From NCBI GenBank assembly GCA_902518355.1, contig CABYFY010000004.1, forward strand, positions 62,001-126,000: a stretch of 64,000 nucleotides of DNA. The letters run 5' to 3'. A model generated the notes under the pieces. That model was not told the DNA's origin. It searched no databases and was given only the letters and a program-made list of their open reading frames with translations. This document shows positions 26,254 through 35,239 of the stretch, piece after piece. This DNA comes from an uncultured Bacteroidota bacterium (GTDB lineage: Bacteria; Bacteroidota; Bacteroidia; Flavobacteriales; Flavobacteriaceae). The position numbers were made by a program, and so were the translations under genes. Every line of letters begins with the position of its first letter. The stretch's first letter is position 1.

Positions 26254-26382
26254 TTGATTAAAAACAAAAATTTTTGGATTTTACTTATGATAATTGTGCC
26301 ACTGATTGGTTTATTATTCAAAGTTTATGCTTTATTACTCGTTCTTCCACTGGGCTTTGCGCTTGGTAAAAAATCTAAGTAA
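26254..26382 (+). CDS. Possible 42-residue membrane protein
   Basis: A short open frame starting at TTG three bases after the RidA stop. The product is IKNKNFWILLMIIVPLIGLL, then a second hydrophobic stretch and a basic tail GKKSK: two hydrophobic segments in 42 residues. Support is the close spacing to the upstream operon, the sensible membrane-protein composition and the positive-inside tail. Against it are its size and non-ATG start. Its last eight bases overlap the 3' end of the convergent TauE-like gene, the same style of packing seen elsewhere in the window. Confidence 0.45.
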   Translation: MIKNKNFWILLMIIVPLIGLLFKVYALLLVLPLGFALGKKSK

Positions 26383-27181
26383 GTTCAATAAATAGGATAC
26401 TAGTTCCTATAATAATCACAAATAAACCGAAAACCATTTTTAATTTATTTTCAGGGACTTTCTGTGAAAATAATTGACCAATAAATATTCCGATAACAGA
26501 TATTAGAGTGAAAAATAGTAAAAACATCCAATCAATTCTAAGGTTTTGAACATCTCCTATAAAACCAATTAATGATTTTAATGAGATAATCGCTAAAGAA
26601 GTTGCAATTGCTGCTTTCATTCTTAAATCAGAAAGAATTACAAGTATTGGGATTATTATAAATCCGCCACCAGCACCAACCAAACCTGTCAAAAAACCTA
26701 TTAAAGACCCTTCTGCAAAAATTAAGAATTTATTTGGAGCTATGGTTTTAGTTTGCTTTAGCCCAACAATGGTTTTTGGGGTTCTTTTTATCATTAAAAA
26801 ACCTGCTACTAGCATAAGTATTGAAAACAAAAGCATTATTAATTGATTTTTACTAAGAAATATCAAATCTGAGTCAATTATGGTCTCAGGAATCAAATGT
26901 ATCAAGTATTTTCTTGTTAAATAAACGGTGATAACAGCTGAAAATGAAAATAATAATGTTGTTGAATAGTTAATCAATTTATCCCTTAAATTCTTGATTG
27001 AACCAATTAAAGATGTAGTACCAACTATGAATAGTGAATAAGCTGTGGCAGTAAATGGGTTTATTCCAAACAAATACACAAGAATCGGAACCGAAAGTAT
27101 TGATCCACCACTACCAATCAACCCTAAAATTAGACCAACTATAAATGCTCCAAAAAATCCTAATATTTCAAGCGTCTCCAA
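26375..27181 (-). CDS. Sulfite exporter TauE/SafE family permease
   Basis: A polytopic inner-membrane permease of 268 residues with about eight hydrophobic helices. The two internal repeats typical of TauE/SafE are visible: FVGLILGLIGSGGSILSVPILVYL-like at the N-terminus and GFLTGLVGAGGGFIIIPILVIL-like in the second half, both with the GxGGG/P signature. Members export sulfite, sulfonates or other anions; no sulfur genes are nearby, so the substrate is unknown. The start is TTG. The 5' side faces the divergent secreted-protein gene at 27286 across about 100 bases. Confidence 0.88.
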   Translation of the reverse strand: METLEILGFFGAFIVGLILGLIGSGGSILSVPILVYLFGINPFTATAYSLFIVGTTSLIGSIKNLRDKLINYSTTLLFSFSAVITVYLTRKYLIHLIPETIIDSDLIFLSKNQLIMLLFSILMLVAGFLMIKRTPKTIVGLKQTKTIAPNKFLIFAEGSLIGFLTGLVGAGGGFIIIPILVILSDLRMKAAIATSLAIISLKSLIGFIGDVQNLRIDWMFLLFFTLISVIGIFIGQLFSQKVPENKLKMVFGLFVIIIGTSILFIELT

Positions 27182-27257
27182 GAATTTATTTAGTTTAATT
27201 TAACTTGATAATTGTTAAGATAAGTTTAATATTTTAAAATCAGACAATCATTTTAAA

Positions 27258-27265
27258 TATCTTTG
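27258..27265 (+). promoter_or_regulatory. Putative -7 box upstream of the 27286 gene
   Basis: TATCTTTG matches TAnnTTTG and lies 20 bases before the ATG at 27286, leaving a leader of roughly 14 bases. No clear -33 TTG at normal spacing. Confidence 0.45.
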
Positions 27266-27285
27266 TCGAAGACTATTTTTAAAAA

Positions 27286-27936
27286 ATGAGGTTTAACAAA
27301 ATATTATTTTTATTTCTTTTTTTATTTATTAATTCATTTGCTCAAGAAACCGCAATTAAGTCTTTGAAAATAAAATCTTTAGATACAAATAGCGTTAATA
27401 AAGAGACATTTAATCTCAATAGAATTTCTCCAATTGGACTCACAAAAAAAAATCCAAAAAAATTTTTCGATTATAATTTAGATTTTGATATAACTTCAAA
27501 TAAACAGGAAGTTGATATAACGGGTAAAACAGATTTAGTAACACCAACATGGAAAATACGTCAAACTTTTAACGAGGGAAATGTTAATAAATCAAAATTT
27601 AGCAAAGACTTTTATTTGGGTGATCTCGAAACAGAATCGGATTATATCATCATAAAATGTAGGGATCATGAATATGTTGACGGAGATAGAATAAGACTAA
27701 TGATTAATGGAGCAGTTTTACATCCTAATATTTTATTATCATCAGTTTTTTATGTTGTAGATGTTGATTTAGATGATGGGTATAACAATATAGATTTCAT
27801 TGCATTAAACGAAGGTGAATCAAGTCCAAATACTGCTCAACTGATTGTTATGGATGAATTTGGAAAACAGTTGTCAAATAAAAAGTGGCTAATATCAACG
27901 GGTTATAAGGCCAAGCTTGTTGTTTTTAAAAAATAG
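27286..27936 (+). CDS. Secreted protein of unknown function
   Basis: I do not recognise a named family. The 216-residue product has a clear Sec signal (KILFLFLFLFINSFAQE, cleavage after about residue 19) and no lipobox. The mature part has a polar, Lys-rich segment (20-60) and then a probable beta-rich domain (about 65-216) with repeated short hydrophobic strands, for example SDYIIIKCRDHEYVDGDRIR, DVDLDDGYNNIDFIALNEG and QLIVMDEFGKQ. It could be a periplasmic carbohydrate- or protein-binding module, but this is only a guess. It carries its own -7 box and ends one base from the stop of convergent dnaN. Confidence 0.8.
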   Translation: MRFNKILFLFLFLFINSFAQETAIKSLKIKSLDTNSVNKETFNLNRISPIGLTKKNPKKFFDYNLDFDITSNKQEVDITGKTDLVTPTWKIRQTFNEGNVNKSKFSKDFYLGDLETESDYIIIKCRDHEYVDGDRIRLMINGAVLHPNILLSSVFYVVDVDLDDGYNNIDFIALNEGESSPNTAQLIVMDEFGKQLSNKKWLISTGYKAKLVVFKK

Positions 27937-27937
27937 C

Positions 27938-29053
27938 TTAGTTGTTAAGCATTACAGGCATTACTAACATAATTAATTCTTCATCATCAGAGTATCCATC
28001 GAGTGGTCTTAGAATACCAGCCCTGTTAGGTAAACTCATTTCTAGCTTAACTTCTTTACAATCTAAATTATTAGTCATTTCGATAAGGAATCGGGAATTA
28101 AAACCAATTTCAATGTCTTCACCTTTATAGTCACATGTTAGTCTCTCTTCGGCTTTGTTGCTAAAGTCTACATCTTCAGCAGAAATATTTAATTCAGCAC
28201 CGGCAATTTTTAACCTTACTTGATGAGTTGTTTTATTTGAAAATATTGAAACTCTTTTCAAAGAACTTAACAATAAGGATCTGTCTATTGTTAAAACATT
28301 TGGATTTTCGTTAGGAATTACAGCCTCATAATTGGGGTACTGACCGTCAATAAGTCTACAAATTACCGTAAGCCCATCCATATCAAATTTGGCATTAGAA
28401 TTATTATATTCAATTGTAACCTCTTGGTCATTATCAATAATATTTTTTAGAAGATTAAGAGGTTTTTTAGGCATTATAAATTCTGCAAGTGTAGTAGCTT
28501 TAATATCATTCCTCTTATACTTTACTAACTTATGTGCATCAGTAGCAACAAAAGTCAGATTATCAGAGCTTAACTGAAAAAAAACACCACTCATCACTGG
28601 TCTCAAATCATCATTTCCAGATGCAAAAATGGTTGAATTTATGGCTTTAGCCAAAACAACACTTGAAATCTTAGTGCTTGATGGATTGTCTAATGTAATG
28701 GTTTTTGGGAACTGATCTCCTTCAGTATATGCTAAGGAATACTTACCGTGATTTGAACTGATTTCAACAGTATTATTGTCTTCTACAGTAAATGTCAAAG
28801 GTTGTTCAGGAAAGGTTTTTAATGTGTCGATTAAAAGTTTTGAAGGAATTGCTACAGAACCTTTACTTGAACTATCAACTTCGATTGATGAAATCATTGT
28901 AGTTTCAAGATCGCTTGATGTGATTTTTAGTGTAGAGCTATCTAGGTCAAATAAGAAGTGATCTAATACTGGAATTGTGTTAGATGTATTTATTACACCA
29001 CCCAAAATTTGAAGCTTTTTCAGTAAGGTACTACTTGATACAATGAATTTCAT
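27938..29053 (-). CDS. dnaN: DNA polymerase III beta sliding clamp
   Basis: The ring-shaped processivity clamp that holds the replicase and repair enzymes on DNA; holA at 9069 encodes a clamp-loader subunit. Length 371 fits the three-domain monomer. The N-terminal MKFIVSSSTLLKKLQILGGVI, the FFQLSSDNLTFVATDAHKLV segment with the ATD motif, DGQYPNYEAVIP in the second/third domain region, and the C-terminal LVMPVMLNN are all characteristic. It is not beside dnaA or recF here, so the classical dnaA-dnaN linkage is broken. A perfect -7 box precedes it. Confidence 0.96.
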   Translation of the reverse strand: MKFIVSSSTLLKKLQILGGVINTSNTIPVLDHFLFDLDSSTLKITSSDLETTMISSIEVDSSSKGSVAIPSKLLIDTLKTFPEQPLTFTVEDNNTVEISSNHGKYSLAYTEGDQFPKTITLDNPSSTKISSVVLAKAINSTIFASGNDDLRPVMSGVFFQLSSDNLTFVATDAHKLVKYKRNDIKATTLAEFIMPKKPLNLLKNIIDNDQEVTIEYNNSNAKFDMDGLTVICRLIDGQYPNYEAVIPNENPNVLTIDRSLLLSSLKRVSIFSNKTTHQVRLKIAGAELNISAEDVDFSNKAEERLTCDYKGEDIEIGFNSRFLIEMTNNLDCKEVKLEMSLPNRAGILRPLDGYSDDEELIMLVMPVMLNN

Positions 29054-29076
29054 ATGACTTAATTAGATAATAACAA

Positions 29077-29084
29077 CAAATATA
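29077..29084 (-). promoter_or_regulatory. Putative -7 box of the dnaN promoter
   Basis: Minus-strand TATATTTG, an exact match to TAnnTTTG, 23 bases upstream of the dnaN ATG. No -33 TTG at the usual distance. Confidence 0.5.
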
Positions 29085-29129
29085 TCATATTGATAAATTA
29101 TTCTTAAATAAACTTATTAACATAGGATT

Positions 29130-29960
29130 TTATTTAAATGAAATAGTAACAGAATCATAAATCTTTAGCCCCATCAATGATGAAGCAGTTCCAACATTTT
29201 GAGGATTACTTCTGTAAATGGAGATTTGTAGGAAGTCACTAGAATTAAAAACAACCATACCTTTTCCTTCGTCATTTCTTTGATTTAATGGTACATTATA
29301 ATTAACAATATCAGTGTATTTGTTATATATTTTTTTGAATTTATAATTTCTTACCGAAATTTCAAATGATCTCCCTTTTCTAATCTCTTCAAAAATATTC
29401 CTTTTTAAGTTGGTTACTACATTTCCAAAATTATCAATGTAGATTACGCTGGATACGATTTGACTCTGGTCTTCATTGACAAAAGGTTTTAGATTCTTAA
29501 CAGATTTAATTTCTGTAATTTCTTTTCCAATAAGTTCTGGTTTACCCCCTTTAGCTAAATGACAAGCAACTTCAGAAAATATTTTGGAGCTTGAGTCAAT
29601 TTGATTTAATTCGTCATGTATAGTTATTTCAAATATTTTTTCCGGGTTAATGTTTTGGCATAAAATACTTAAAATACCATTATCAGCTGATATAAAAAAA
29701 TGATTATCAAGACACACAACAATGTGTTTTTTTTCAATTGTTTTCTCTGAATCAACATCAATTATGTGTACAGAATTTTCTGGAAAACTTTTGTAAGTAT
29801 TTTCAAGAATATAGGCTGCTTCCATTATGTTAAAGGGAGATACATTATTAGAAATATCAACAATTTTAGCCTTATCAAAACTTCTATAGATATCACCTTT
29901 AATTTTAGCAACAAAATGATCTTTGTTTCCGAAATCAGTAATTAGAGTAATTATCGACAT
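29130..29960 (-). CDS. S-adenosylmethionine hydrolase family protein (DUF62/SAM hydroxide adenosyltransferase)
   Basis: A cytosolic enzyme of the family that splits S-adenosylmethionine to adenosine and methionine using water; fluorinase and chlorinase are specialised relatives. The N-terminal ITLITDFGNKDHFVAKIKGDI is diagnostic, and the second conserved block FFISADNGILSIL and the C-terminal beta-barrel domain with VIYIDNFGNVVTNL are present. Length 276 suits the hydrolase group; nothing nearby suggests halogenated natural-product synthesis. It is divergent from phoH over a 98-base gap that holds an inverted repeat at 30009-30024. Confidence 0.87.
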   Translation of the reverse strand: MSIITLITDFGNKDHFVAKIKGDIYRSFDKAKIVDISNNVSPFNIMEAAYILENTYKSFPENSVHIIDVDSEKTIEKKHIVVCLDNHFFISADNGILSILCQNINPEKIFEITIHDELNQIDSSSKIFSEVACHLAKGGKPELIGKEITEIKSVKNLKPFVNEDQSQIVSSVIYIDNFGNVVTNLKRNIFEEIRKGRSFEISVRNYKFKKIYNKYTDIVNYNVPLNQRNDEGKGMVVFNSSDFLQISIYRSNPQNVGTASSLMGLKIYDSVTISFK

Positions 29961-30008
29961 TAAATTGTTAATATTTAATAATGTAAGTGGTTATGAAATT
30001 ACGTATTT

Positions 30009-30024
30009 TAGATTAAGTAATCTA
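30009..30024. promoter_or_regulatory. Inverted repeat between SAM hydrolase and phoH genes
   Basis: TAGATTA and TAATCTA are complementary seven-base arms around a two-base AG spacer, central in the gap between two divergent genes, 35 bases before phoH and 49 before the other start. Symmetry and position would suit a dimeric regulator or an overlapping promoter region. No regulator is known. Confidence 0.3.
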
Positions 30025-30058
30025 GAAAATTATATTCTGATTAATAACATTTAAAAAT

Positions 30059-31009
30059 TTGGAAGAAAAGGTAATTAAAATTGAGAGTATTGATCCAAAG
30101 GATTTCTTTGGTCCTCAAAATAAGAATATCAAAATTTTAAAAAATAATTTCCCAAACGTTAAAATAGTTGCTCGAGGTAGCCAAATAAAGGCCTACGGAA
30201 ATTCCGAGGATCTTTCGGAGCTTGAAATCAGAATCCATAAAATCATTAATTATTTCTTAAAATATAATATCCTTTCTGATAATGAGATCGAAACTCTTCT
30301 TACAAAGTCTGATTTAGAGTTAGAAACGTCAAGTGATAGTCATAAACCAATTTTGCATGGAGTGAGTGGTAAAGTCATTAAAGCAAGAACTTTAAATCAA
30401 AGGAAAATTATTGATAGTGTTCATAAGAACGATATGGTATTCGCAATTGGTCCTGCTGGAACCGGAAAAACTTACACTGGGATTGCATTGGCTGTTAAAG
30501 CTTTAAAAAATAAAAATGTTAAAAGAATTATTTTGACAAGACCTGCTATTGAGGCAGGGGAAAATCTTGGTTTTTTGCCTGGTGATTTAAAAGAAAAATT
30601 AGATCCATACATGCAGCCATTATATGATTCTTTAAAAGACATGATTCCATCGGAAAAATTAAAAAAATATATGCAGGATGAAGTGATACAGATAGCTCCT
30701 TTGGCATTTATGAGAGGAAGGACACTTGATAACGCATTTGTTATTTTAGATGAAGGTCAAAATACAACTCACTCACAGATGAAAATGTTTTTAACACGAA
30801 TGGGAAAAAATGCAAAGTTTATTATTACTGGTGATCCGGGACAGGTCGATTTACCAAGAAATGCTATTTCCGGAATTAAAGAAGCTATATTAATTTTAAA
30901 AAATACACCAGGTGTTGGTATTGTTCATTTAGACGAATCAGATGTTATTAGGAATAAATTAGTCAAGAAGATAGTTGACGCATACAAGAATATCGAAAAT
31001 AACAACTAA
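30059..31009 (+). CDS. phoH: PhoH-family ATPase
   Basis: A cytosolic P-loop ATPase, related in its core to SF1 helicases, with suspected roles in RNA metabolism. The N-terminal KH-like part ([18 protein letters not shown] region, residues 25-60) is followed by Walker A GPAGTGKT at 131-138, the [16 protein letters not shown] block, FVILDEGQN (Walker B) and [13 protein letters not shown]. Length 316 is standard. The start is TTG; an in-frame TGA at 30038-30040 and the lack of any ATG before the conserved N-terminus leave it as the only choice. One base separates its stop from purC's ATG, beginning a six-gene run that ends with acs. Confidence 0.92.
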   Translation: MEEKVIKIESIDPKDFFGPQNKNIKILKNNFPNVKIVARGSQIKAYGNSEDLSELEIRIHKIINYFLKYNILSDNEIETLLTKSDLELETSSDSHKPILHGVSGKVIKARTLNQRKIIDSVHKNDMVFAIGPAGTGKTYTGIALAVKALKNKNVKRIILTRPAIEAGENLGFLPGDLKEKLDPYMQPLYDSLKDMIPSEKLKKYMQDEVIQIAPLAFMRGRTLDNAFVILDEGQNTTHSQMKMFLTRMGKNAKFIITGDPGQVDLPRNAISGIKEAILILKNTPGVGIVHLDESDVIRNKLVKKIVDAYKNIENNN

Positions 31010-31010
31010 T

Positions 31011-31973
31011 ATGGTTGATACCCTAACAACTTCAAATTTTAATTTTTCATTTCAAGAAAGCGTTTACCATGGTAAGGTTAGAGATGTTTATTATTTAAAA
31101 AATAATCTTGTTGTTATGGTTGCATCTGATAGAATTTCAGCATTTGATGTAGTTATGCCCAGAGGAATTCCTTATAAAGGACAAATTCTAAATCAAATTG
31201 CAATCAAAATGATGGATGAGACTAAAGATTTAGTTCCTAATTGGCTTATTCATAGTCCTGACCCTAATGTTTCGGTTGGGCACTTATGTACACCTTTTAA
31301 GGTTGAAATGGTTATTAGAGGATATTTATCAGGTCATGCTGCTAGACAATATAAAAAAGGAATCAGAAAATTATGTGGTGTTGAAATGCCCAATGGCATG
31401 AAAGAAAATGATAAATTTCCTGAACCAATAATTACTCCAGCAACTAAAGCTGAGTCGGGTAATCATGATGAAGATATCAGTAAAGAGGAAATAATTAATA
31501 GAGGGATTGTTTCAATCGAAGATTATGAAATTCTTGAAAAATACACAAAAATTCTCTTTAACAAAGGGTCTGAAATAGCAAGTGAGAGAGGTTTGATATT
31601 AGTAGATACCAAATATGAATTTGGAAAAACTAAAAATGGAGATATTGTTCTGATAGATGAAATACATACACCAGACTCTTCAAGGTATTTCTACAAAGAC
31701 GGATATAAAGAAAGACAAGATGATAACAAACCACAAAAACAACTTTCAAAAGAATTTGTCAGACAATGGTTGATTTCTAATCACTTTCAAGGTTTAGAAG
31801 ATCAAAGAGTTCCTGAAATGTCTGACGATTATGTGAACTCTGTGTCTGAAAGATATGTTGAGCTTTATGAAAATATAACTTCAGAAAAATTTCTTAAATC
31901 TGATTCAAAAAATATTTCGCAAAGAATTTTTGATAATACAGAAAATTACCTAAAAGAATATTTTGAGCATTGA
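31011..31973 (+). CDS. purC: Phosphoribosylaminoimidazole-succinocarboxamide synthase
   Basis: SAICAR synthetase, which adds aspartate to CAIR in de novo purine synthesis. I take the ATG at 31011 (320 residues), directly before [26 protein letters not shown]; an in-frame upstream ATG lies inside phoH and would add 12 unlike residues. Family motifs are [50 protein letters not shown] and DTKYEFG...[12 protein letters not shown]. The gene follows phoH by one base and its last 11 bases overlap the TTG start of the alanine symporter gene, so purine synthesis and the transporter genes share a transcript. Confidence 0.95.
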   Translation: MVDTLTTSNFNFSFQESVYHGKVRDVYYLKNNLVVMVASDRISAFDVVMPRGIPYKGQILNQIAIKMMDETKDLVPNWLIHSPDPNVSVGHLCTPFKVEMVIRGYLSGHAARQYKKGIRKLCGVEMPNGMKENDKFPEPIITPATKAESGNHDEDISKEEIINRGIVSIEDYEILEKYTKILFNKGSEIASERGLILVDTKYEFGKTKNGDIVLIDEIHTPDSSRYFYKDGYKERQDDNKPQKQLSKEFVRQWLISNHFQGLEDQRVPEMSDDYVNSVSERYVELYENITSEKFLKSDSKNISQRIFDNTENYLKEYFEH

Positions 31974-33321
31974 TAAGATAATTTCAGAAATATCATCATT
32001 TGTCTGGGGTTATCCACTGCTCTTAATTCTAATAGGAGGTGGACTTTATCTATTGATTATCTCAAAATTTATTCCTTTTAAATATTTTTTCCACGCTATT
32101 GACATCATTCGGGGTAAGTTTGATGATAAAAAATCTGATGGAGAAATAAGCCATTTTCAAGCTTTAACAACAGCCCTTTCTGCAACAGTTGGTATGGGAA
32201 ATATTGCAGGTGTGGCAGTTGCAATTTCAATTGGGGGTCCTGGAGCAATATTTTGGATGTGGATTAGTGGTCTCATTGGAATGTCAACCAAATTTTTTAC
32301 TTCAGCACTAGCAGTAATGTATAGGGGAGTTGACTCAGCAGGAAATAAACAAGGAGGTCCAATGTATTTTATTGTTAATGGTCTTGGTAAAAAGTGGCTG
32401 CCAATGGCAATTTTCTTTAGTTTTTGCGGTATGGTTGGGGCATTACCAGTTTTTAATGTTAATCAGTTAACACAGGCAATTAATGATATTATCTTAAGAC
32501 CAAATGGTGTTGAAGTAGGTTTATTTTCGAATACAATTATTGGTTTATCGCTTATCATTTTAACTTCGATTGTTATTCTTGGAGGTCTAAAAAGAATTAG
32601 TAAAGTTTCTGCTAAACTTGTGCCATTTATGGTGGGTGTTTATATTATTTCAGTTTTAATAATATTAATAATCAATTATGATAAATTACCAGAATACGTA
32701 TTTCTTATTTTTTACGATGCATTTAATGCTGATTACTATTCAGGTAATTCAGCTCTTGGTGGTGTTTTGGGAGCATTAATAATTCTTGGTGTTAGAAGAG
32801 GTGCTTTTTCTAACGAGGCGGGTATTGGAATGGCTCCTATGGCTCACGGTGCAGCAAAGACAAATAACCCCGTGAAAGAAGGATTTGTTGCTATGCTTGG
32901 ACCATTTATCGATACAATTTTAGTATGTACAATGACCGCTTTAGCAATTCTAGTAACAGGAGCTTGGAAATCCCAGGCTGATGGTGTAACCTTAACTGCC
33001 AATGCTTTTGAGTCCACTTTCTCAGAATTAGGGAATTATATATTACTTACCTGCGTATTTGTATTTAGTATATCTTCGCTCTTTTCATATTCTTATTATG
33101 GAACTAAATGTCTCTCATTTTTAGCAGGTGATCACAACAAAAAAAAATATAATTACATTTACATAATTAGTATTATGTTAGGTTCTACAACATCTTTATC
33201 AATGATGATTAATTTAATTGATACATTTTTTGCTCTAATGGCTATTCCTACAATGATAGGCACTCTAATTTTAGCACCAAAGGTTTTAAAACAATTAAAT
33301 AAATATAAAATCAATGGATAA
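31963..33321 (+). CDS. Sodium/alanine symporter family (AGCS) transporter
   Basis: An inner-membrane carrier that imports small neutral amino acids such as alanine or glycine with sodium. The 452 residues hold about eleven helices. Signature segments are [22 protein letters not shown], the conserved [21 protein letters not shown] and the paired glycine-rich stretches typical of AGCS. The start is TTG, overlapping purC by 11 bases; the first helix ([16 protein letters not shown]) begins at residue 17, as in homologues, which supports it. The stop overlaps the DUF4212 gene by eight bases. Confidence 0.92.
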   Translation: MSIDKIISEISSFVWGYPLLLILIGGGLYLLIISKFIPFKYFFHAIDIIRGKFDDKKSDGEISHFQALTTALSATVGMGNIAGVAVAISIGGPGAIFWMWISGLIGMSTKFFTSALAVMYRGVDSAGNKQGGPMYFIVNGLGKKWLPMAIFFSFCGMVGALPVFNVNQLTQAINDIILRPNGVEVGLFSNTIIGLSLIILTSIVILGGLKRISKVSAKLVPFMVGVYIISVLIILIINYDKLPEYVFLIFYDAFNADYYSGNSALGGVLGALIILGVRRGAFSNEAGIGMAPMAHGAAKTNNPVKEGFVAMLGPFIDTILVCTMTALAILVTGAWKSQADGVTLTANAFESTFSELGNYILLTCVFVFSISSLFSYSYYGTKCLSFLAGDHNKKKYNYIYIISIMLGSTTSLSMMINLIDTFFALMAIPTMIGTLILAPKVLKQLNKYKING

Positions 33322-33562
33322 ATCAGAAAAATATTGGAAGATTAATATCAAATATGTGAAAATACTTCTCACAATTTGGTTTGTTTTTTCATTTCTTTTT
33401 GGAATTATTTTAAAAGATTTTTTAAATGAGTTTTCAATAGCTGGCTTTAAGCTTGGCTTTTGGTTTGCCCAGCAAGGATCGATTTATGTCTTTGTAATTT
33501 TAATTTTTGTTTATGTTAAATTGATGAACAATCTTGATAAAAAATTTGGTTTTAAGAAATAA
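33314..33562 (+). CDS. DUF4212 sodium/solute symporter small subunit
   Basis: An 82-residue membrane protein with two hydrophobic helices (about 16-35 and 48-68), preceded by the family's short polar N-terminus ending in KYWKINIKYVK. DUF4212 proteins are the small partner of the VC_2705-type sodium/acetate symporters and are almost always found directly upstream of the large subunit, as here (three bases away). The conserved GFKLGFWFAQQGSIYVFVILI region is intact. It overlaps the alanine symporter gene by eight bases. Confidence 0.92.
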   Translation: MDKSEKYWKINIKYVKILLTIWFVFSFLFGIILKDFLNEFSIAGFKLGFWFAQQGSIYVFVILIFVYVKLMNNLDKKFGFKK

Positions 33563-33565
33563 AAA

Positions 33566-35239
33566 ATGAGTATTCAAACCTGGACATATATAATTGTAGG
33601 GATTACATTCTCAATTTATATCGGAATCGCTATTTGGTCAAGGGTTCAATCAACCAAAGAGTTTTATGTAGCTGGTGGAGGTGTAGGAGCTTGGGCAAAT
33701 GGGATGGCTACTGCTGCAGATTGGATGAGTGCAGCATCTTTCATTTCAATGGCTGGTATTATTTCTTTTGCTGGTTATGATGGTGCAGTTTATTTAATGG
33801 GATGGACTGGTGGATATGTTCTTTTAGCCTTGCTTCTAGCTCCATATTTAAGGAAATTCGGAAAATTTACGGTTCCTGAATTCATTGGAGATCGTTATTA
33901 CTCAAATAATGCAAGGTTAGTTGCTGTGTTTTGTGCTTTGTTGGTTTCTTTCACATATGTTGCTGGACAAATGAGGGGAGTAGGTATTGTATTTTCAAGA
34001 TTTTTAGAGGTTGATATTGATACAGGAGTTATAATTGGAATGTTAATCGTTCTTTTTTATGCTGTATTAGGTGGAATGAAGGGAATTACATATACACAGG
34101 TAGCTCAGTATTGTGTATTAATTTTTGCCTTCATGGTACCTGCGATTTTCATTTCCATTCAAATGACTGGTAATCCAATACCACAATTAGGTTTTGGAAG
34201 TGAATTAATTAGTGAGCCTTCAACTTATTTATTAGACAAGCTTGATAATTTAAATGTAGAATTAGGGTTTAATGAATTCACAGATAATACAAAGCCTCTA
34301 ATCGATGTTTTTGCTATAACATTAGCACTAATGGTTGGAACTGCAGGTTTACCTCATGTAATTGTTAGATTTTTTACAGTAAAAAAAGTTTCAGATGCAA
34401 GAAAATCAGCAGGTATTGCCCTGTTGCTGATAGCTATACTTTACACCACAGCTCCAGCAGTTGCAGCTTTTGCTAGAACTAATTTACTGGAAACTATTTC
34501 AACAAATCCTTATTCTGAAATTCCACAATGGTTTAAAAAATGGGAAAATACTGGATTAATCAAATTCGATGATTTAAATAATGATGGAATGATTAATTAT
34601 TCAAATGACAATTCAAATGAGTTGTATGTTGACAGAGATATTATGGTGCTAGCTAATCCTGAAATTGCAAACTTACCAAATTGGGTAGTTGCCCTTGTTG
34701 CTGCAGGTGGATTGGCTGCAGCATTATCAACGGCGGCTGGTCTTTTATTAGTTATTTCAGCATCAGTTTCACATGATCTAATTAAAAGGGTATATTATCC
34801 TGAAATAAGCGAAAAAGGTGAATTAATTGCTGCAAGAATTTCAGCTTTTTTTGCCATATGTATAGCTGGATATTTCGGAATAAATCCGCCTGGTTTTGTT
34901 GCTGCTGTAGTTGCTCTAGCTTTTGGTTTGGCAGCTGCATCCTTCTTTCCAGCCATAGTAATGGGAATTTTTTATAAACAAATGAATAAGGAGGGTGCAA
35001 TTGCTGGGATGCTTGTGGGAATAAGTTTAATGGTGTATTATATGTTAAAGTTTAAATTTAATTTCTTTGGAGGTGGTTATGCAGATGATTATTGGTTTGG
35101 TATTTCACCTGAGGGATTTGGTAGTGTAGCGATGGTTGTTAATTTTGTTATTTCATATATTGTTATGAAATTCACATCACCAACACCAGAAAAAATTAAA
35201 AAAATTGTGGATAATATAAGAATTCCCGAACATGAGTAG
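33566..35239 (+). CDS. Sodium/solute symporter large subunit, acetate-permease type (VC_2705 family)
   Basis: A 557-residue, about 13-helix member of the SSS superfamily that likely imports acetate or a similar small carboxylate with sodium. Conserved blocks are STKEFYVAGGGVGAWANGMATAADWMSAASF-like near 30-58, GMKGITYTQVAQY and GLAAALSTAAGLLLVISASVSHDL. Between two helices (about 320-365) is a polar loop containing DLNNDGMINY, shaped like a calcium-binding EF-hand/dockerin loop; I recall similar loops in this family. It lies between its small subunit and acs, whose start overlaps this stop by eight bases, a strong hint for acetate as substrate. Confidence 0.92.
   Translation: MSIQTWTYIIVGITFSIYIGIAIWSRVQSTKEFYVAGGGVGAWANGMATAADWMSAASFISMAGIISFAGYDGAVYLMGWTGGYVLLALLLAPYLRKFGKFTVPEFIGDRYYSNNARLVAVFCALLVSFTYVAGQMRGVGIVFSRFLEVDIDTGVIIGMLIVLFYAVLGGMKGITYTQVAQYCVLIFAFMVPAIFISIQMTGNPIPQLGFGSELISEPSTYLLDKLDNLNVELGFNEFTDNTKPLIDVFAITLALMVGTAGLPHVIVRFFTVKKVSDARKSAGIALLLIAILYTTAPAVAAFARTNLLETISTNPYSEIPQWFKKWENTGLIKFDDLNNDGMINYSNDNSNELYVDRDIMVLANPEIANLPNWVVALVAAGGLAAALSTAAGLLLVISASVSHDLIKRVYYPEISEKGELIAARISAFFAICIAGYFGINPPGFVAAVVALAFGLAAASFFPAIVMGIFYKQMNKEGAIAGMLVGISLMVYYMLKFKFNFFGGGYADDYWFGISPEGFGSVAMVVNFVISYIVMKFTSPTPEKIKKIVDNIRIPEHE

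Noticed and set aside
29130..29960. A SAM-dependent halogenase (fluorinase/chlorinase) and natural-product locus
   Set aside because: The general DUF62 motifs are present but nothing nearby suggests halometabolite synthesis; the hydrolase is the common housekeeping form.
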